A program made the translations under genes and the position numbers. The notes beneath the pieces were generated by a model. It did not search any database. It was not told the DNA's origin and worked only from the letters and a program-made list of their open reading frames with translations. From Pseudomonas sp. (GTDB lineage Bacteria > Pseudomonadota > Gammaproteobacteria > Pseudomonadales > Pseudomonadaceae): a DNA stretch of 64,000 nucleotides. Positions 38,224-47,841 of this stretch are shown piece by piece. Every line of letters starts with the position of its first letter. Within the stretch, counting starts at the first letter, position 1. The stretch spans positions 99,556 through 163,555 of the forward strand of contig NZ_JAGIBG010000001.1 in NCBI RefSeq assembly GCF_017744435.1, written 5' to 3'.

Positions 38224-39078
38224 ATGCGCTACTCCCCCGAAGCCCTCGTCGCCTTTGTCGAAGCCGCCGCCCTCGGCTCGTTCTCTGCTGCCGCACGCAA
38301 GCTGCGCAAGAGCCAGTCGACCATCAGCATCGCCATCGCCAACTTCGAGGCCGACATCGGTTGCCCGCTGTTCGACCGTGCCGGTCGTCACCCGACGCTC
38401 AATGCGGCCGGTCATCAGGTGCTGAACCACGTCGAGGCGATCCTCGATGCCAGCGCCAAACTGGATGCCTTGGCCGTGCGCCTGGCTGACCAGGTCGAAC
38501 CGCTGGTGTCAGTGGTGATGTCCGACAGCTACAGCGTCACCTTCCAGGGCGCGGCGATGGGCCGCTTCGCCGAACACTACCCGCACACCGAGCTGCGTTG
38601 CGGCCCCTCCGAAGATGCCGACGTGATCGACCTGGTGCAGCAAGGTCTGGCGCACATCGGCATTCTCGCCGCGCAGGGCCGTTACCCCGCGGATGTCAGC
38701 GTGGCGCGGCTGCCCGAGCAGGCGGAGTTCTGCCTCTATGTCAGCAGCGAACACCCGCTGGCGAAGCTGCCGGCGTTGCAACCGCAGCACCTGGAAAACG
38801 AACGCCAGCTGTACATCAAGACCTACGCCCCGAGCCTGCCCCATGGCCACGGCCAGGCCTGGTCGGCGCCGGACTACCTGACCTTGCTGGAGTTCGCCGT
38901 GCGCGGCTTCGGCTGGGCCGAGCTGCCCAAGGCGCTGGTGGCGCGCTTCGGCAGTGGCCTGGTGGAGTTGCCCATGGCCGGTTACCCGCGGCGGGTGGCC
39001 ATGGATGTGGCCTGGTCACGCCAGCGGGCGCTGGGGCCCGCCGGGCAGTGGCTGGTGGGGCAGTTGCTGGGGCGCTGA
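38224..39078 (+). CDS. LysR-family transcriptional regulator
   Basis: 284-residue LysR-type regulator. The HTH is SFSAAARKLRKSQSTISIAI and the effector domain is full length. No functional gene is divergent from it: upstream are REP sequences and dsdC, and downstream it converges with the histidine kinase gene 75 bases away. The ATG at 38224 is close to upstream AT-rich DNA (CTTTAATCAATACCC). Its target and effector cannot be inferred from position. Confidence 0.85.
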   Translation: MRYSPEALVAFVEAAALGSFSAAARKLRKSQSTISIAIANFEADIGCPLFDRAGRHPTLNAAGHQVLNHVEAILDASAKLDALAVRLADQVEPLVSVVMSDSYSVTFQGAAMGRFAEHYPHTELRCGPSEDADVIDLVQQGLAHIGILAAQGRYPADVSVARLPEQAEFCLYVSSEHPLAKLPALQPQHLENERQLYIKTYAPSLPHGHGQAWSAPDYLTLLEFAVRGFGWAELPKALVARFGSGLVELPMAGYPRRVAMDVAWSRQRALGPAGQWLVGQLLGR

Positions 39079-39153
39079 GCGAGCGGGATATCTGAAGCGC
39101 CCAGGCCGTGGTAACGCCAACAGGTCAGCCCTCAATACCCACCCCTGCATGGC

Positions 39154-40506
39154 TCAAACGACAGCTGCCCGCCAGCGCAAGCACACGCGCCAGCCCAAGC
39201 GCTTTGCGTCATCAGCGTAACCCACTGTCACCTCCCCGCCAGAGCGCTGGACGATGGTACGCACGATTGACAGCCCCAGGCCGGAACCTTCACCGACCTT
39301 TTCATTGCCCCGATAGAAAGGATCGAATACACGCTCCCAGTCTTGCGGAGAAATACCAGGGCCGTCATCAAGCACACACAGCATGATCCCTTCGACACTC
39401 TGTGTTGCTTGCAGGTCTACATGCCCGCCCTCCGGCGCGTGGCGGATGGCGTTCTCGACCAGGTTCTTGATCACGGTCCGCAGTTCGACTTCCTGCATCG
39501 GCAGCTGCGCATCATCACCTTCCAGGCCGATATCGAGCTGCTTCTGCTCCGCCAGCGGCATCAGGTCTTCCAGCACCAGGCGGCAGGTTTCATGCAATGA
39601 CACCGAGCCTGGCGGCGGCTCTGCAAGTTGCGCGCTGGCCAAGGCCAGCAACTGCTCGATCAGCTTGCGGCTCCTGCCGATACCGCGTCGCAGCATTGCC
39701 ATCTGCGCCTGTGCACGTTCTGACACGGCCTCATGCTCAAGCCCTTCGGCCTGCAACGAGAGTGCAGTCAGCGGGGTTCGCAACTCATGCGCCGCATCGG
39801 CGACAAAGCGCTTCTGGGCGTCGAGGGTCCGCGATACGCGCCCGAGCAGCCGGTTGATCGCCTGGACGAACGGGCGAATCTCGGTGGCCAGCATGTGCTC
39901 GTCGATCGGGCGCAAGTCCTGGTCGTCGCGGGTGTCGAGCATGGCCGCCAAGGTCGATACCGGCCTGAACAGCTCACGGATCAGGTTGGCCACCACCAAC
40001 AACAGGATGGGGAAAAGGATTGCAAAGGGCAGCAGCGCACGCCAGGCGCTGTTGCGCGCATCGCGGTTGCGGCTGTGGATCTCCTGCGCCACGGCAAAGC
40101 GCCTGCCAGCTGCGTCAGTCCTGACCAGCACGCGAAAAGGCTCGTTGCCCACCACCACCGTCGACAGGCCGTCCGCCACCGAGCCCGGTATGGGCAATGG
40201 CAACTGGCTGTCATCGGCGTGGCTGACCGACAGGCCATCGGCCAGGTACTGGATGACGATACGGGTTTCTTCATCGTCTGCGGACGCGGCGTGCGCGGTG
40301 TCAGGGTAGCGGAACGCCAGGCCTTGGCGCATGTACAACGCAGCCACCTGGTGCAGGCTGTTGTCTTGCAGGTCGAGCGCTTCATCGTAGGCGGTGAAAT
40401 AGCTGAATGTGCCGCTCACGGTCGCCACCAGCAGGATCGCGACCGACAGCGCCACCGACAGGCGCAGTTGCAGCGACTGCTTCAGGCGTCTTTTGAGACC
40501 ATCCAT
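39154..40506 (-). CDS. Two-component sensor histidine kinase
   Basis: 450-residue inner-membrane kinase of the QseC/PmrB-like class. TM1 is at about 18-36 and TM2 at 158-178, enclosing a roughly 120-residue periplasmic sensor. A HAMP region precedes the phosphoacceptor His240 in RFVADAAHELRTPL. The N box (NLVENAIRHAPEGG) and G boxes (DDGPGI, GSGLGLSIV) are complete. Its start overlaps the response-regulator gene by 25 bases, so the two are co-translated. The COG4705 membrane protein and a lipoprotein are encoded in front of the same operon. Signal unknown. Confidence 0.93.
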   Translation of the reverse strand: MDGLKRRLKQSLQLRLSVALSVAILLVATVSGTFSYFTAYDEALDLQDNSLHQVAALYMRQGLAFRYPDTAHAASADDEETRIVIQYLADGLSVSHADDSQLPLPIPGSVADGLSTVVVGNEPFRVLVRTDAAGRRFAVAQEIHSRNRDARNSAWRALLPFAILFPILLLVVANLIRELFRPVSTLAAMLDTRDDQDLRPIDEHMLATEIRPFVQAINRLLGRVSRTLDAQKRFVADAAHELRTPLTALSLQAEGLEHEAVSERAQAQMAMLRRGIGRSRKLIEQLLALASAQLAEPPPGSVSLHETCRLVLEDLMPLAEQKQLDIGLEGDDAQLPMQEVELRTVIKNLVENAIRHAPEGGHVDLQATQSVEGIMLCVLDDGPGISPQDWERVFDPFYRGNEKVGEGSGLGLSIVRTIVQRSGGEVTVGYADDAKRLGWRVCLRWRAAVV

Positions 40507-41147
40507 CCCAGCCCCCTGATGTTGCGAATCACGTCCTTGCCCAGCTTGCGGCGCAGCGCATGGATGATGAACTCCACGGCGTTGCTTTCAACCTCGTTGC
40601 CCCAGCCGTAGATCCGGTCTTCCAGTTCACTGCGCGAGAGGATCGCGCCAGGGCGCACCAGCAACGCCTGGAGCAAGGCAAACTCGCGATTGGAAAGCTG
40701 CACGGGTTGCTGATCCAGAATACGTGCGCATTTGCTGACCGGGTCCAGGCTCAACGTTCCATTGCCCAGTTCAGGCGCTGCGCGCCCGCCCTTGCGGCGC
40801 ATGACCGCGCGCATCCGGGCGAGCAACTCAGCCATCTCGAAAGGCTTTTGCAGAAAGTCGTCCGCCCCGCCATCCAGCCCGCACACCCGGTCATCCAGCC
40901 CCGAGCGTGCGGTGATGATCAGCAGCGGCACCGGGTTGTCGGCTGCACGCAACGCCTGCAGCAACTGCAGGCCGTCCTGACCGGGCAAACCCAGGTCGAG
41001 CAGCACCTGGTCGTAATGTTGCGTGCGCAAGGCGGCTTCGGCCACCAGGCCATTGTCGACCCAGTCCACGGCGTACCCCGCCGCGCCCAGGGCGTCCTGC
41101 AGCGCCTGGGCGATCATGCCGTCATCCTCGACCAGTAATACCCGCAT
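40482..41147 (-). CDS. OmpR-family response regulator
   Basis: 221-residue regulator with a receiver domain (phospho-acceptor D51 in VLLDLGLPG, Lys in FLQKPFEM) and a C-terminal winged helix (VQLSNREFALLQALL and IIHALRRKLG). It is of the QseB/PmrA/TctD-like group. It starts 67 bases after the lipoprotein gene and overlaps the kinase gene. Direct targets are not shown, but the operon with the COG4705 protein is a likely self-regulated target. Confidence 0.93.
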   Translation of the reverse strand: MRVLLVEDDGMIAQALQDALGAAGYAVDWVDNGLVAEAALRTQHYDQVLLDLGLPGQDGLQLLQALRAADNPVPLLIITARSGLDDRVCGLDGGADDFLQKPFEMAELLARMRAVMRRKGGRAAPELGNGTLSLDPVSKCARILDQQPVQLSNREFALLQALLVRPGAILSRSELEDRIYGWGNEVESNAVEFIIHALRRKLGKDVIRNIRGLGWMVSKDA

Positions 41148-41214
41148 GGGCTACCCCGCTGTAAACCTGTGGCGCCAACAATAGCGCGACCGGCCGGCGG
41201 CCGACAGGCTATCT

Positions 41215-41625
41215 TCAGCCCTGCCCCTGCAACGTGTCGAACGCTTTCAGCAGGTCGGTCATCGCCGCCTTGCACTGGCCTTGTTGTGGCTGGCTGGCTC
41301 GCAGCGCATCCAGAGCGTGGTCGATCGCCTTGTCCAGCACGTGCCAGTCGCTGGCGGCACGCGGCTTGATCCCGGCCTCGGCGTCGTCCCAGGTCTTTTC
41401 CAGGTCCTTGATACGCGTCTTGGCGCCTGGCAGGTCCTGGGCATCCACCTTGGCGGCGACATCCACGGCAATGCTGCGGAATGCGCTGAGGTCACCCAGC
41501 TTGGTCGGGGCATGGATGCCTGCGGCCTGGGCCGGCTCATCCGGTTTGGAACAGCCTTGGGTGACCAGCAGTGCGCCAGCGACACAGGCAACGGCCAGCG
41601 TTTTGAGCAGAGTGTTGGAAGTCAT
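41215..41625 (-). CDS. Small exported lipoprotein of the two-component operon
   Basis: 136-residue lipoprotein. The signal peptide ends in a lipobox-like VTQGC with Cys25; the glutamine before GC is unusual but tolerated. The mature part is helical and acidic to neutral, with WDDAEAGIKPRAASDWHVLDK. The ATG at 41625 follows GAGGTAG; longer frames overlap the COG4705 gene. It lies 16 bases after that gene and 67 bases before the response-regulator gene. It may be an accessory sensor partner or an output. I do not recognise a named family. Confidence 0.75.
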   Translation of the reverse strand: MTSNTLLKTLAVACVAGALLVTQGCSKPDEPAQAAGIHAPTKLGDLSAFRSIAVDVAAKVDAQDLPGAKTRIKDLEKTWDDAEAGIKPRAASDWHVLDKAIDHALDALRASQPQQGQCKAAMTDLLKAFDTLQGQG

Positions 41626-41641
41626 GGGTGCTACCTCGCTA

Positions 41642-42406
41642 TCAAGGAGTAATTCGTTTGGCTTGGCCGGCGGCGAACTGGGCCACGCAAACCAGGATGA
41701 AAATGACGCACAGGAAGATCGCACTGGTCCACGTGGCCCCCATGCCGAGGCCGCCGTATTCGTGGGATTGGGTCAGCAGGTCACCCAGGGAAGCCCCCAG
41801 CGGGCGTGTCAGGATGTAAGCCACCCAGAACACCAGGACCGTGCTGGCACCCAGGGCCCAGGCGAGCAGGCAGACCCCGATCAGCGCGGCGAAGATGACG
41901 CTGCCGACACCGAAGCCCAGCCCCAGCGCTTCGGTTGCCAGGTCCCCCCCCGCAGTACCCAGGGCGAAGGTGCACAGCACGGTGGCCCAGTAGAAGCCTT
42001 CACGCCGGGCGCTGACGATCTCGCGAATGGACAGGTTGCGTTCGACCGCGTACCAGATGCCGAAGTTGGCCACCAGCAGCACCGAGAAGAACGCCGTGCT
42101 GGCGTACAGGCTGATGTCCAGTTCGTCGGTGAGGATGTCGGTGATCTGCGTGCCCAGGATGCTCACCAGCACCACGCACAGCCAGTAGATCCAGGGTTCG
42201 CAGTTGCGCTTGCGCATTTGCAGGGTCAAGGCGCCAGCCAGCAGCACGGCCATTACCGCACTGGTGATGGCAAGGCCCCAGCCGACGTCGACGGCGAGAA
42301 AGTCGGCGAAGGTCTCGCCGACCGTGGTGGACATGATCTTGATGATCCAGAAGGACAGCGTCACTTCCGGGACCTTGTTGAGCCAACCGCTGCTGGCAGT
42401 GTTCAT
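41642..42406 (-). CDS. COG4705-family membrane protein
   Basis: 254-residue integral membrane protein with about eight hydrophobic segments and the conserved start NKVPEVTLSFWIIKIMSTTV of the COG4705 family. The ATG at 42406 has an excellent TAGGAGGTACACCCG site. Such genes frequently stand beside OmpR/QseB-type two-component genes and are induced by them, as this operon suggests. Function is unknown; repeats such as TVGETFADFL hint at an internal duplication. Confidence 0.82.
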   Translation of the reverse strand: MNTASSGWLNKVPEVTLSFWIIKIMSTTVGETFADFLAVDVGWGLAITSAVMAVLLAGALTLQMRKRNCEPWIYWLCVVLVSILGTQITDILTDELDISLYASTAFFSVLLVANFGIWYAVERNLSIREIVSARREGFYWATVLCTFALGTAGGDLATEALGLGFGVGSVIFAALIGVCLLAWALGASTVLVFWVAYILTRPLGASLGDLLTQSHEYGGLGMGATWTSAIFLCVIFILVCVAQFAAGQAKRITP

Positions 42407-42504
42407 CGGGTGTACCTCCTACAGTCCCTTCAGGGTGTGTGCAGCGGAGGTTACGGATGAAAACTTAGGTGAGCCTGAGGGGCCTGCGGGCAGGCTTGGA
42501 ATGT

Positions 42505-42918
42505 CTAGAAATCCACCTTGCCCCGACCCGCCTTGACCGTGCTGCGCCTGGCCTTGCCTTCGAGGCGGCGGGTCTTCGAGCCGAGGGTCGGTTTGGTGGG
42601 GCGGCGCTTCTTCTCGGTCTTGCCGGCCGTGATGATCAACTCGGCCAGACGCGCCAGTGCGTCAGCGCGGTTCTGCTCCTGGGTGCGGTACTGCTGGGCC
42701 TTGATGATCAACACGCCGTCGCCGGTGATGCGACTGTCGCGCAGCGCCAGCAGCCGCTCCTTGTAGAACGCAGGCAGCGACGACGCGGGAATGTCGAAGC
42801 GCAGGTGCACGGCGCTGGACACCTTGTTGACATTCTGCCCACCGGCGCCCTGCGCGCGAATATAGCTCAGTTCGATTTCGGCATCGGGCAGATGCACGTT
42901 ATTGGAGATGGTCAGCAT
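42505..42918 (-). CDS. arfB: Alternative ribosome-rescue factor / peptidyl-tRNA hydrolase ArfB
   Basis: 137-residue release-factor-like protein. The catalytic GGQ motif sits in [20 protein letters not shown], and the C-terminal tail is basic and disordered (KKRRPTKPT and [13 protein letters not shown]), which inserts into the mRNA channel of stalled ribosomes. It rescues non-stop complexes by hydrolysing peptidyl-tRNA. I chose the ATG at 42918 because family proteins start MLxISNNV; a longer frame runs to 42951. It is a stand-alone housekeeping gene downstream of codA. Confidence 0.95.
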   Translation of the reverse strand: MLTISNNVHLPDAEIELSYIRAQGAGGQNVNKVSSAVHLRFDIPASSLPAFYKERLLALRDSRITGDGVLIIKAQQYRTQEQNRADALARLAELIITAGKTEKKRRPTKPTLGSKTRRLEGKARRSTVKAGRGKVDF

Positions 42919-43008
42919 GGCATGGCCCTTGTGATTGCCCTCCATTATCACAGGCTTCGCCGCTCGTGTATTTCACCAATGCGTGTTTGCTTGCCGCTCG
43001 CGTAGCTG

Positions 43009-44250
43009 TCAGGCAAAGCGCTCGACCTGCGCTGGCGTGCGGTGCATCAGCACCTTGCCGTTGCGCACGGACACCAGCGCATGGCCCTGGCTGCGGACCA
43101 TCTGGTAGTCATCCGGCGCCGATAGCAACAGCAGGTTGGCCGGCCGTCCGACCTCGATGCCATATCGCTCGCCAAGGTTGAGGGTGCGGGCGCTGTTGTC
43201 GGTGATCAGGTCCAGGCTGCGTTGCAGGTCTTCGTAGCCAAGCATGTGGCAGATGTGCAGCCCGGCTTCGAGTATGCGCAGGATGTTGCCGTTGCCCAGC
43301 GGATACCACGGGTCGACGATGGAGTCCTGGCCGAAGCACACGTTCATCCCGGCGCGGTCGATTTCGGCCACACGCGTCAGCCCGCGGCGCTTGGGGTAGC
43401 TGTCGAAGCGCCCTTGCAGGTGGATGCTTTCGGTGGGGCACGAGACGAAGTTGATACCCGACATCTTCAACAGGCGGAACAGCTTGGAGCAGTAGGCATT
43501 GTCGTACGAGCCCATGGCCGTGGTATGGCTGGCGGTCACCCGCGCGCCCATCCCGCGCACCCGTGCCTCTTCGGCCAGCACTTCGAGGAAACGCGACTGT
43601 GGGTCGTCGGTTTCATCGCAATGTACGTCCACCAGGCAGCCGGTACGTTCGGCCAGGTCCATGAGGAACTTGATCGACGACACGCCCTGGTCGCGGGTGT
43701 TCTCGAAATGCGGAATGCCACCGACCACATCGGCGCCCATGGCCACCGCTTCGGTCATCAGCGCCCGGCCATTGGCGTACGACTCGATGCCCTCCTGGGG
43801 GAAGGCAACGATCTGCAAGTCGAGCAGATGGCGTACTTCCCCGCGCACCTCGACCATGGCCTTAAGCGCGGTGAGCTTGGGGTCGGTGACGTCGACATGG
43901 GTGCGCACATGCTGGATGCCATGGTCCACCAGCATGCCGATGGTCTTCTTGGCGCGGGTCTTGATGTCGTCGTGGGTGGTGATTGCCTTGCGCTCGGCCC
44001 AGCGTTCGATGCCTTCGAACAAGGTACCGCTCATGTTCCACTTCGGCTCACCGGCAGTGAGGGTGGCGTCGAGGTGGATGTGCGGCTCGACGAAGGGCGC
44101 CACCACCAGGTTCTGCCGGGCGTCCAGGTCATTCGGGCTGGCCGGCGCGGCCGGGTCGGCCTGTGGTGCGATGGCGGCGATGCGCTCGCCGTCCAGCTCG
44201 ATGCGGAACAGGCCGTTCTTGCCACGCAGGCGGGCGTTGATGATGTTCAT
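43009..44250 (-). CDS. codA: Cytosine deaminase (amidohydrolase)
   Basis: 413-residue metal-dependent amidohydrolase. Zinc or iron ligands are H57 and H59 in VEPHIHLD, a His in [11 protein letters not shown], and the Asp of [15 protein letters not shown]. The middle sequence [20 protein letters not shown] also fits CodA. It deaminates cytosine to uracil for pyrimidine salvage. No codB permease is adjacent. E. coli CodA has FGHDDVFDPW, so small active-site differences exist, and a related substrate (for example isoguanine or creatinine-like rings) remains possible. Confidence 0.88.
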   Translation of the reverse strand: MNIINARLRGKNGLFRIELDGERIAAIAPQADPAAPASPNDLDARQNLVVAPFVEPHIHLDATLTAGEPKWNMSGTLFEGIERWAERKAITTHDDIKTRAKKTIGMLVDHGIQHVRTHVDVTDPKLTALKAMVEVRGEVRHLLDLQIVAFPQEGIESYANGRALMTEAVAMGADVVGGIPHFENTRDQGVSSIKFLMDLAERTGCLVDVHCDETDDPQSRFLEVLAEEARVRGMGARVTASHTTAMGSYDNAYCSKLFRLLKMSGINFVSCPTESIHLQGRFDSYPKRRGLTRVAEIDRAGMNVCFGQDSIVDPWYPLGNGNILRILEAGLHICHMLGYEDLQRSLDLITDNSARTLNLGERYGIEVGRPANLLLLSAPDDYQMVRSQGHALVSVRNGKVLMHRTPAQVERFA

Positions 44251-44298
44251 GGCGTTACTCCTTTTCTCCAGCCTACCGCGGGTGAAACGGAGCCGCCA

Positions 44299-45195
44299 TC
44301 ATTCGCCGGCATTGACGTCTACCTCTTTCCAGCTGTCATCCGGGTCGAAGCGCTTCATGGCCTTGGCAATCTTGTCGCCCTGCGGCCCCAGGTCCTTTTC
44401 GAACACCTGCCCGTCGTGGCTGATCATGAACGTCATCACCCCGGTGTCGTCGTACTTCGCAGGCCAGGCGACCAGGGCGAAGCCGCGGCTCATCTGGTTG
44501 CCGATCAGGTAGCTGTAGGCACCACCCGGTGCCGACGGGCCTTGGCCATCGAGGATGCGGAAGTGGTAGCCGTACCAGGCGTCACCCACCACGTCCTTGC
44601 CAAACAGCGGCCCCAGCGGGCTGATCTCGCCGCCCTCTTCGTCCGCCCAGAACAGGCCGTCATGCTTGCCGGGGGTGCTGAAGATCTGCTGGGCATATTC
44701 CAGCGCGCCGTTGCCATTGCGGTCCTTCGAGGCGTAGTCCATCTGCGCGTCGTGATAGGCGAGCACCGACTGCAAGGCGGCCAGTTCGTTGCGGCCGATG
44801 CGCCGTGCGCGGATTTCGGCGCTACCGGCCTTGAGGTCGAAGCGCCAGCCGTTGGTAGCCTTGGTCAAGGGGATGGGCAAGGTCCAGTGATCGGGGCCCA
44901 CGGCCAGGATGGCCTTGTTGTCGCCCTGCTTGTCGATCTGATGCTGGGCCTTGTACTGCTCCAGGAAGGCATCGACGTCACTGCGCTGCACGCCTTCACG
45001 CGGGATGTAGGTGCGCCAGTCTTCACCCAGCAGCTGGGTCAGGCGCGCTTCGTCGGCGTGCTCGACGCCCAGCGCCTGGACGAACGATTCGACTGCCTTC
45101 TCCGGGGTCGGGAATGCTTCCTGCGCTGCGGCCAGGTTAGTCCAGGCCATGCCCAGGCCGATCAGCAACGCGGCAATAGTTGACTGGGTGTTCAT
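44299..45195 (-). CDS. DUF2950 exported protein
   Basis: 298-residue periplasmic protein of the DUF2950 family. The signal peptide ends after residue 24 (LAAAQ). Family motifs include YGYHFRILDGQGPSAPGGAY and GFALVAWPAKYDDTGVMTFM. Its start overlaps the DUF3300 gene stop by four bases. DUF3300 and DUF2950 genes are a conserved pair in proteobacteria. Function unknown; envelope location is likely. Confidence 0.88.
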   Translation of the reverse strand: MNTQSTIAALLIGLGMAWTNLAAAQEAFPTPEKAVESFVQALGVEHADEARLTQLLGEDWRTYIPREGVQRSDVDAFLEQYKAQHQIDKQGDNKAILAVGPDHWTLPIPLTKATNGWRFDLKAGSAEIRARRIGRNELAALQSVLAYHDAQMDYASKDRNGNGALEYAQQIFSTPGKHDGLFWADEEGGEISPLGPLFGKDVVGDAWYGYHFRILDGQGPSAPGGAYSYLIGNQMSRGFALVAWPAKYDDTGVMTFMISHDGQVFEKDLGPQGDKIAKAMKRFDPDDSWKEVDVNAGE

Positions 45196-46667
45196 CGACG
45201 GCCACCTCCACCACCGCGACGCGCCGGGGCGCTGGGCCGGGATATCTGATGCCCCGCTGCGCGCGAGGCGTTGGGCCGCTGGGCGAACGACTGGCTGGTA
45301 CGACCGCGGTTGGCCTGTGCCGTGGTACGCGACGGTGAACGTACACCGTCGAAGGCATTGTTGCGGGCCCGGCCTGCCGTGTTGCTCGGGCGGTTCTGCG
45401 CGGCCTGACGGGCCTGGCCTTCACCCTGGCGGCGCTGGTTGACCTGGTTACGCGCCTGCTGGTTGTCGCGGGTGTTGTCACGGGTAGTGCGCGGTTCGGC
45501 GCGACGATCTGCAGGGCGCGCGTTGTTGTTGGCGCCTTGCATGCGGTTGCCCACGCCGCCTTCGGCGCGGGCCTGGCGTGCGCTGTCGCGGGCTTCGCGG
45601 TTGCTGGTAGCCGGGCGCTCGATACCCGCACGGTCCATCGAGCTGCGGGCGCGATCACGGGCCTGGGCTCGCTGGGCATCATCGCCGCGGAACGCAGCAC
45701 GCTGGTTGGCCCCGTCGAGCTGGCGGCCGTACTGCTGGCGGCTGCGGTTGTCGCGGTACGGCACGCCATCGCGGTGTGCGGGGTTGTGCTGCCACTTGTT
45801 CTGGTTGTTGGTGATGCGATTGTTGCCATTGATGTTGTTGTAACGATTGACGTCGATATCGACATCGCCGTTGTTCCAGTCGCAATCGCCCCACACCGAA
45901 TCGATGATCGCCACGCCAGCACCAAATGCCAGCCCGGCCATCAGCGCGGTACCCGCGTAGTACATCGGCGACGGCGGGTAATACACCGGCGGCGAGGCCG
46001 GATAGGCCCAGGTGCCGTAGGTGGTGGTCGGGTTGTAGGTGGGTACGTACACCACCTGCGGGTCAGCCGGTTGAATGATGATGGTGCTGGGCGAGGAACT
46101 GCTGGCAGGCGCGCTCTGCGAACTGCCGGAGCTGGCTGGGGCCGCAGCTGCTGCGGGTGCGACCTGCACCGTGACGTTCTGGTACTGGTTGCTGGTCAGG
46201 TTGCCGGCTGCCTGGGCTTGATGGCGCAAGCGCTGTACGCCGGCCATGACGTCATCGGGCTGCGCCAGGAAGGCATCCCCCAGCCGCTGCACCCAGACCG
46301 GGTCCTGGCCGAGCACCACCAGCACCTGCGGGAACGCCACCAGCGACTGCACGCTCGGGTCCCAGGTCTGGTTGGCCACCTGCTTGACCGCGTCATCGCC
46401 CTGGGCCTTGGGGTTGGCCTTGGACCAGGCTACCGCCTCGGTCACCTCGCCCGGGTAGGTCGAGGCCATCAGCACCTGGGCCAGCAGCGGATCGGGATAC
46501 AAGGCAATCGGCGCGAGCATCTGGTCAAGCTGCTCCTGGTTGAACACCGCCTGCTTGGCTTCGGCAGGCGCCGGGTCGGGTGCCGGCACGTCCTCGGCCA
46601 GCGCCAGGCTGGCGGCACCGTCAAGGCACAACACGACCGACAAGACGCATAACCATTGCATGCGCAT
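45192..46667 (-). CDS. DUF3300 exported protein with Arg/Asn/Gln-rich tail
   Basis: 491-residue exported protein. The signal peptide covers residues 1-24, then a DUF3300 domain (about 40-260) with LDQMLAPIALYPDPLLAQVL. A region of YPPSPMYYAG and similar proline/tyrosine turns leads into a low-complexity tail rich in Arg, Asn, Gln and Ala that ends SAPARRGGGGGRR. The tail is strongly basic and probably disordered, a possible nucleic-acid, LPS or cell-wall binder. The ATG at 46667 follows GGGGAA; the frame extends upstream without a site. It is coupled to the DUF2950 gene by a four-base overlap. Confidence 0.85.
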   Translation of the reverse strand: MRMQWLCVLSVVLCLDGAASLALAEDVPAPDPAPAEAKQAVFNQEQLDQMLAPIALYPDPLLAQVLMASTYPGEVTEAVAWSKANPKAQGDDAVKQVANQTWDPSVQSLVAFPQVLVVLGQDPVWVQRLGDAFLAQPDDVMAGVQRLRHQAQAAGNLTSNQYQNVTVQVAPAAAAAPASSGSSQSAPASSSSPSTIIIQPADPQVVYVPTYNPTTTYGTWAYPASPPVYYPPSPMYYAGTALMAGLAFGAGVAIIDSVWGDCDWNNGDVDIDVNRYNNINGNNRITNNQNKWQHNPAHRDGVPYRDNRSRQQYGRQLDGANQRAAFRGDDAQRAQARDRARSSMDRAGIERPATSNREARDSARQARAEGGVGNRMQGANNNARPADRRAEPRTTRDNTRDNQQARNQVNQRRQGEGQARQAAQNRPSNTAGRARNNAFDGVRSPSRTTAQANRGRTSQSFAQRPNASRAAGHQISRPSAPARRGGGGGRR

Positions 46668-46907
46668 CGCAGTTCCCCATCTGGCCATACCGCGTGAAAA
46701 GAGTGGATTGCAAACCGGGCAGTCTTTGCCGTGCGGTAAGGGTAGCAAAGGCGCCACTTTCGACCACTTTTGTGTATTGGATTTCAACGCACTAATGGCA
46801 ACTAGGCTTACTGCCTTTAAATCTAAATCGCCTATCGAATCGGAACTGTACTTAACATGCCCTGAGCGCTTCGCGGTATTCAACCCACCCCTGCAGGAGG
46901 CCCGATC

Positions 46908-47165
46908 ATGGCAACTTCAAGAGCCTGTCGTTTTTGTGTGGCGGTGTTGTTGTGCGCCACGACGTTACAGGGTTGGGCAGCCGTTACCGACCGCGCCGAA
47001 CGGCGCCAGCAAGCACGTGAAGTACGCCAGGAAACTCGCCAGGGTGCGCGTCAGACCAAACAGGACTGCCGCCACGCCGACCAGAAGAGCAACGCCGGTT
47101 GCCGCCAGGACAAACGCCACACCAAACAGCAAGGTCGCGAACGCGCCAGGGACATCAAGTACTGA
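46908..47165 (+). CDS. Small basic exported protein
   Basis: 85-residue protein with a signal peptide of about 25 residues and a highly charged helical mature part (AERRQQAREVRQETRQGARQ), containing two cysteines. A near-perfect AGGAGG lies eight bases before the ATG, and the 240-base gap from the divergent DUF3300 gene gives it its own promoter. Its composition resembles the DUF3300 tail. I do not recognise the family. It converges with the membrane-protein gene eight bases away. Confidence 0.7.
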   Translation: MATSRACRFCVAVLLCATTLQGWAAVTDRAERRQQAREVRQETRQGARQTKQDCRHADQKSNAGCRQDKRHTKQQGRERARDIKY

Positions 47166-47173
47166 CGCCTGCC

Positions 47174-47815
47174 TCAGCCGCCCAGGGCGATAATGGCCAG
47201 GATCAGCGCAACCCCGACCAGCGACATGATCACCCCCGTGAGCACTCCGCGCCCCCCGGAGTAGCGCGCCAGCAGCCAGCCGGCGAGAAACAGCATGGCC
47301 AGGGCGACCAGGTTCGACACGCGAATGGCAGTGCCGGTATGCGCGATCAGCAGGAACGGGATGACCAGCGGGAACGTTGCCAGCACCACCAGCAGAAAGG
47401 TCGCCAGGGCCGCCTTGAAGTCCTGCAGGCCTAGCCGCGCCGGCATCGGTTGCTGGCCGTTGCGCAGCAGATGGACCCTGAGCAGCTCAAGCCCATTCTC
47501 GTCCACCACCTCGCCGATGCGCGCCGGCAATGCATCGGCAATCAGCTGACGCCCTTCCTGCCCTTTCTCATCGGCGAGCAAGCGGGCCAGCAAGGTACGG
47601 CTGCGGGTCCGTTCGGTCCAGGTGCGCAACAGGTAGATCACAGCATCGGCCAGGCCCCAGGCGAGGTTGCAGCCAAAGGCCGCAATCAGCATCAGGCGGG
47701 CGTCTTCCCGGCCGGCCGTGGCCACGCTCAGCGAGCCGGTGAAGGTGGTGGCCATCAACAGGCCGAACATCACTTCGGTGATGCGATCGATGGGTTCCAG
47801 TGCACGTCCACTCAT
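47174..47815 (-). CDS. VIT1/CCC1-like membrane protein
   Basis: 213-residue integral membrane protein. The N-terminus RALEPIDRITEVMFGLLMAT is followed by about five hydrophobic segments and an internal soluble helical stretch (LLARLLADEKGQEGRQLIA). Layout recalls the VIT1/CCC1 (COG1814) group of putative Fe/Mn transporters, although key metal-site motifs are not evident to me. The frame extends to 48127, but the ATG at 47815 is the family-like start. It stands alone, convergent with the small basic protein gene. Confidence 0.75.
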   Translation of the reverse strand: MSGRALEPIDRITEVMFGLLMATTFTGSLSVATAGREDARLMLIAAFGCNLAWGLADAVIYLLRTWTERTRSRTLLARLLADEKGQEGRQLIADALPARIGEVVDENGLELLRVHLLRNGQQPMPARLGLQDFKAALATFLLVVLATFPLVIPFLLIAHTGTAIRVSNLVALAMLFLAGWLLARYSGGRGVLTGVIMSLVGVALILAIIALGG

Positions 47816-47841
47816 ACGCGGCCCTTCTGGGTTGCTCTGAA

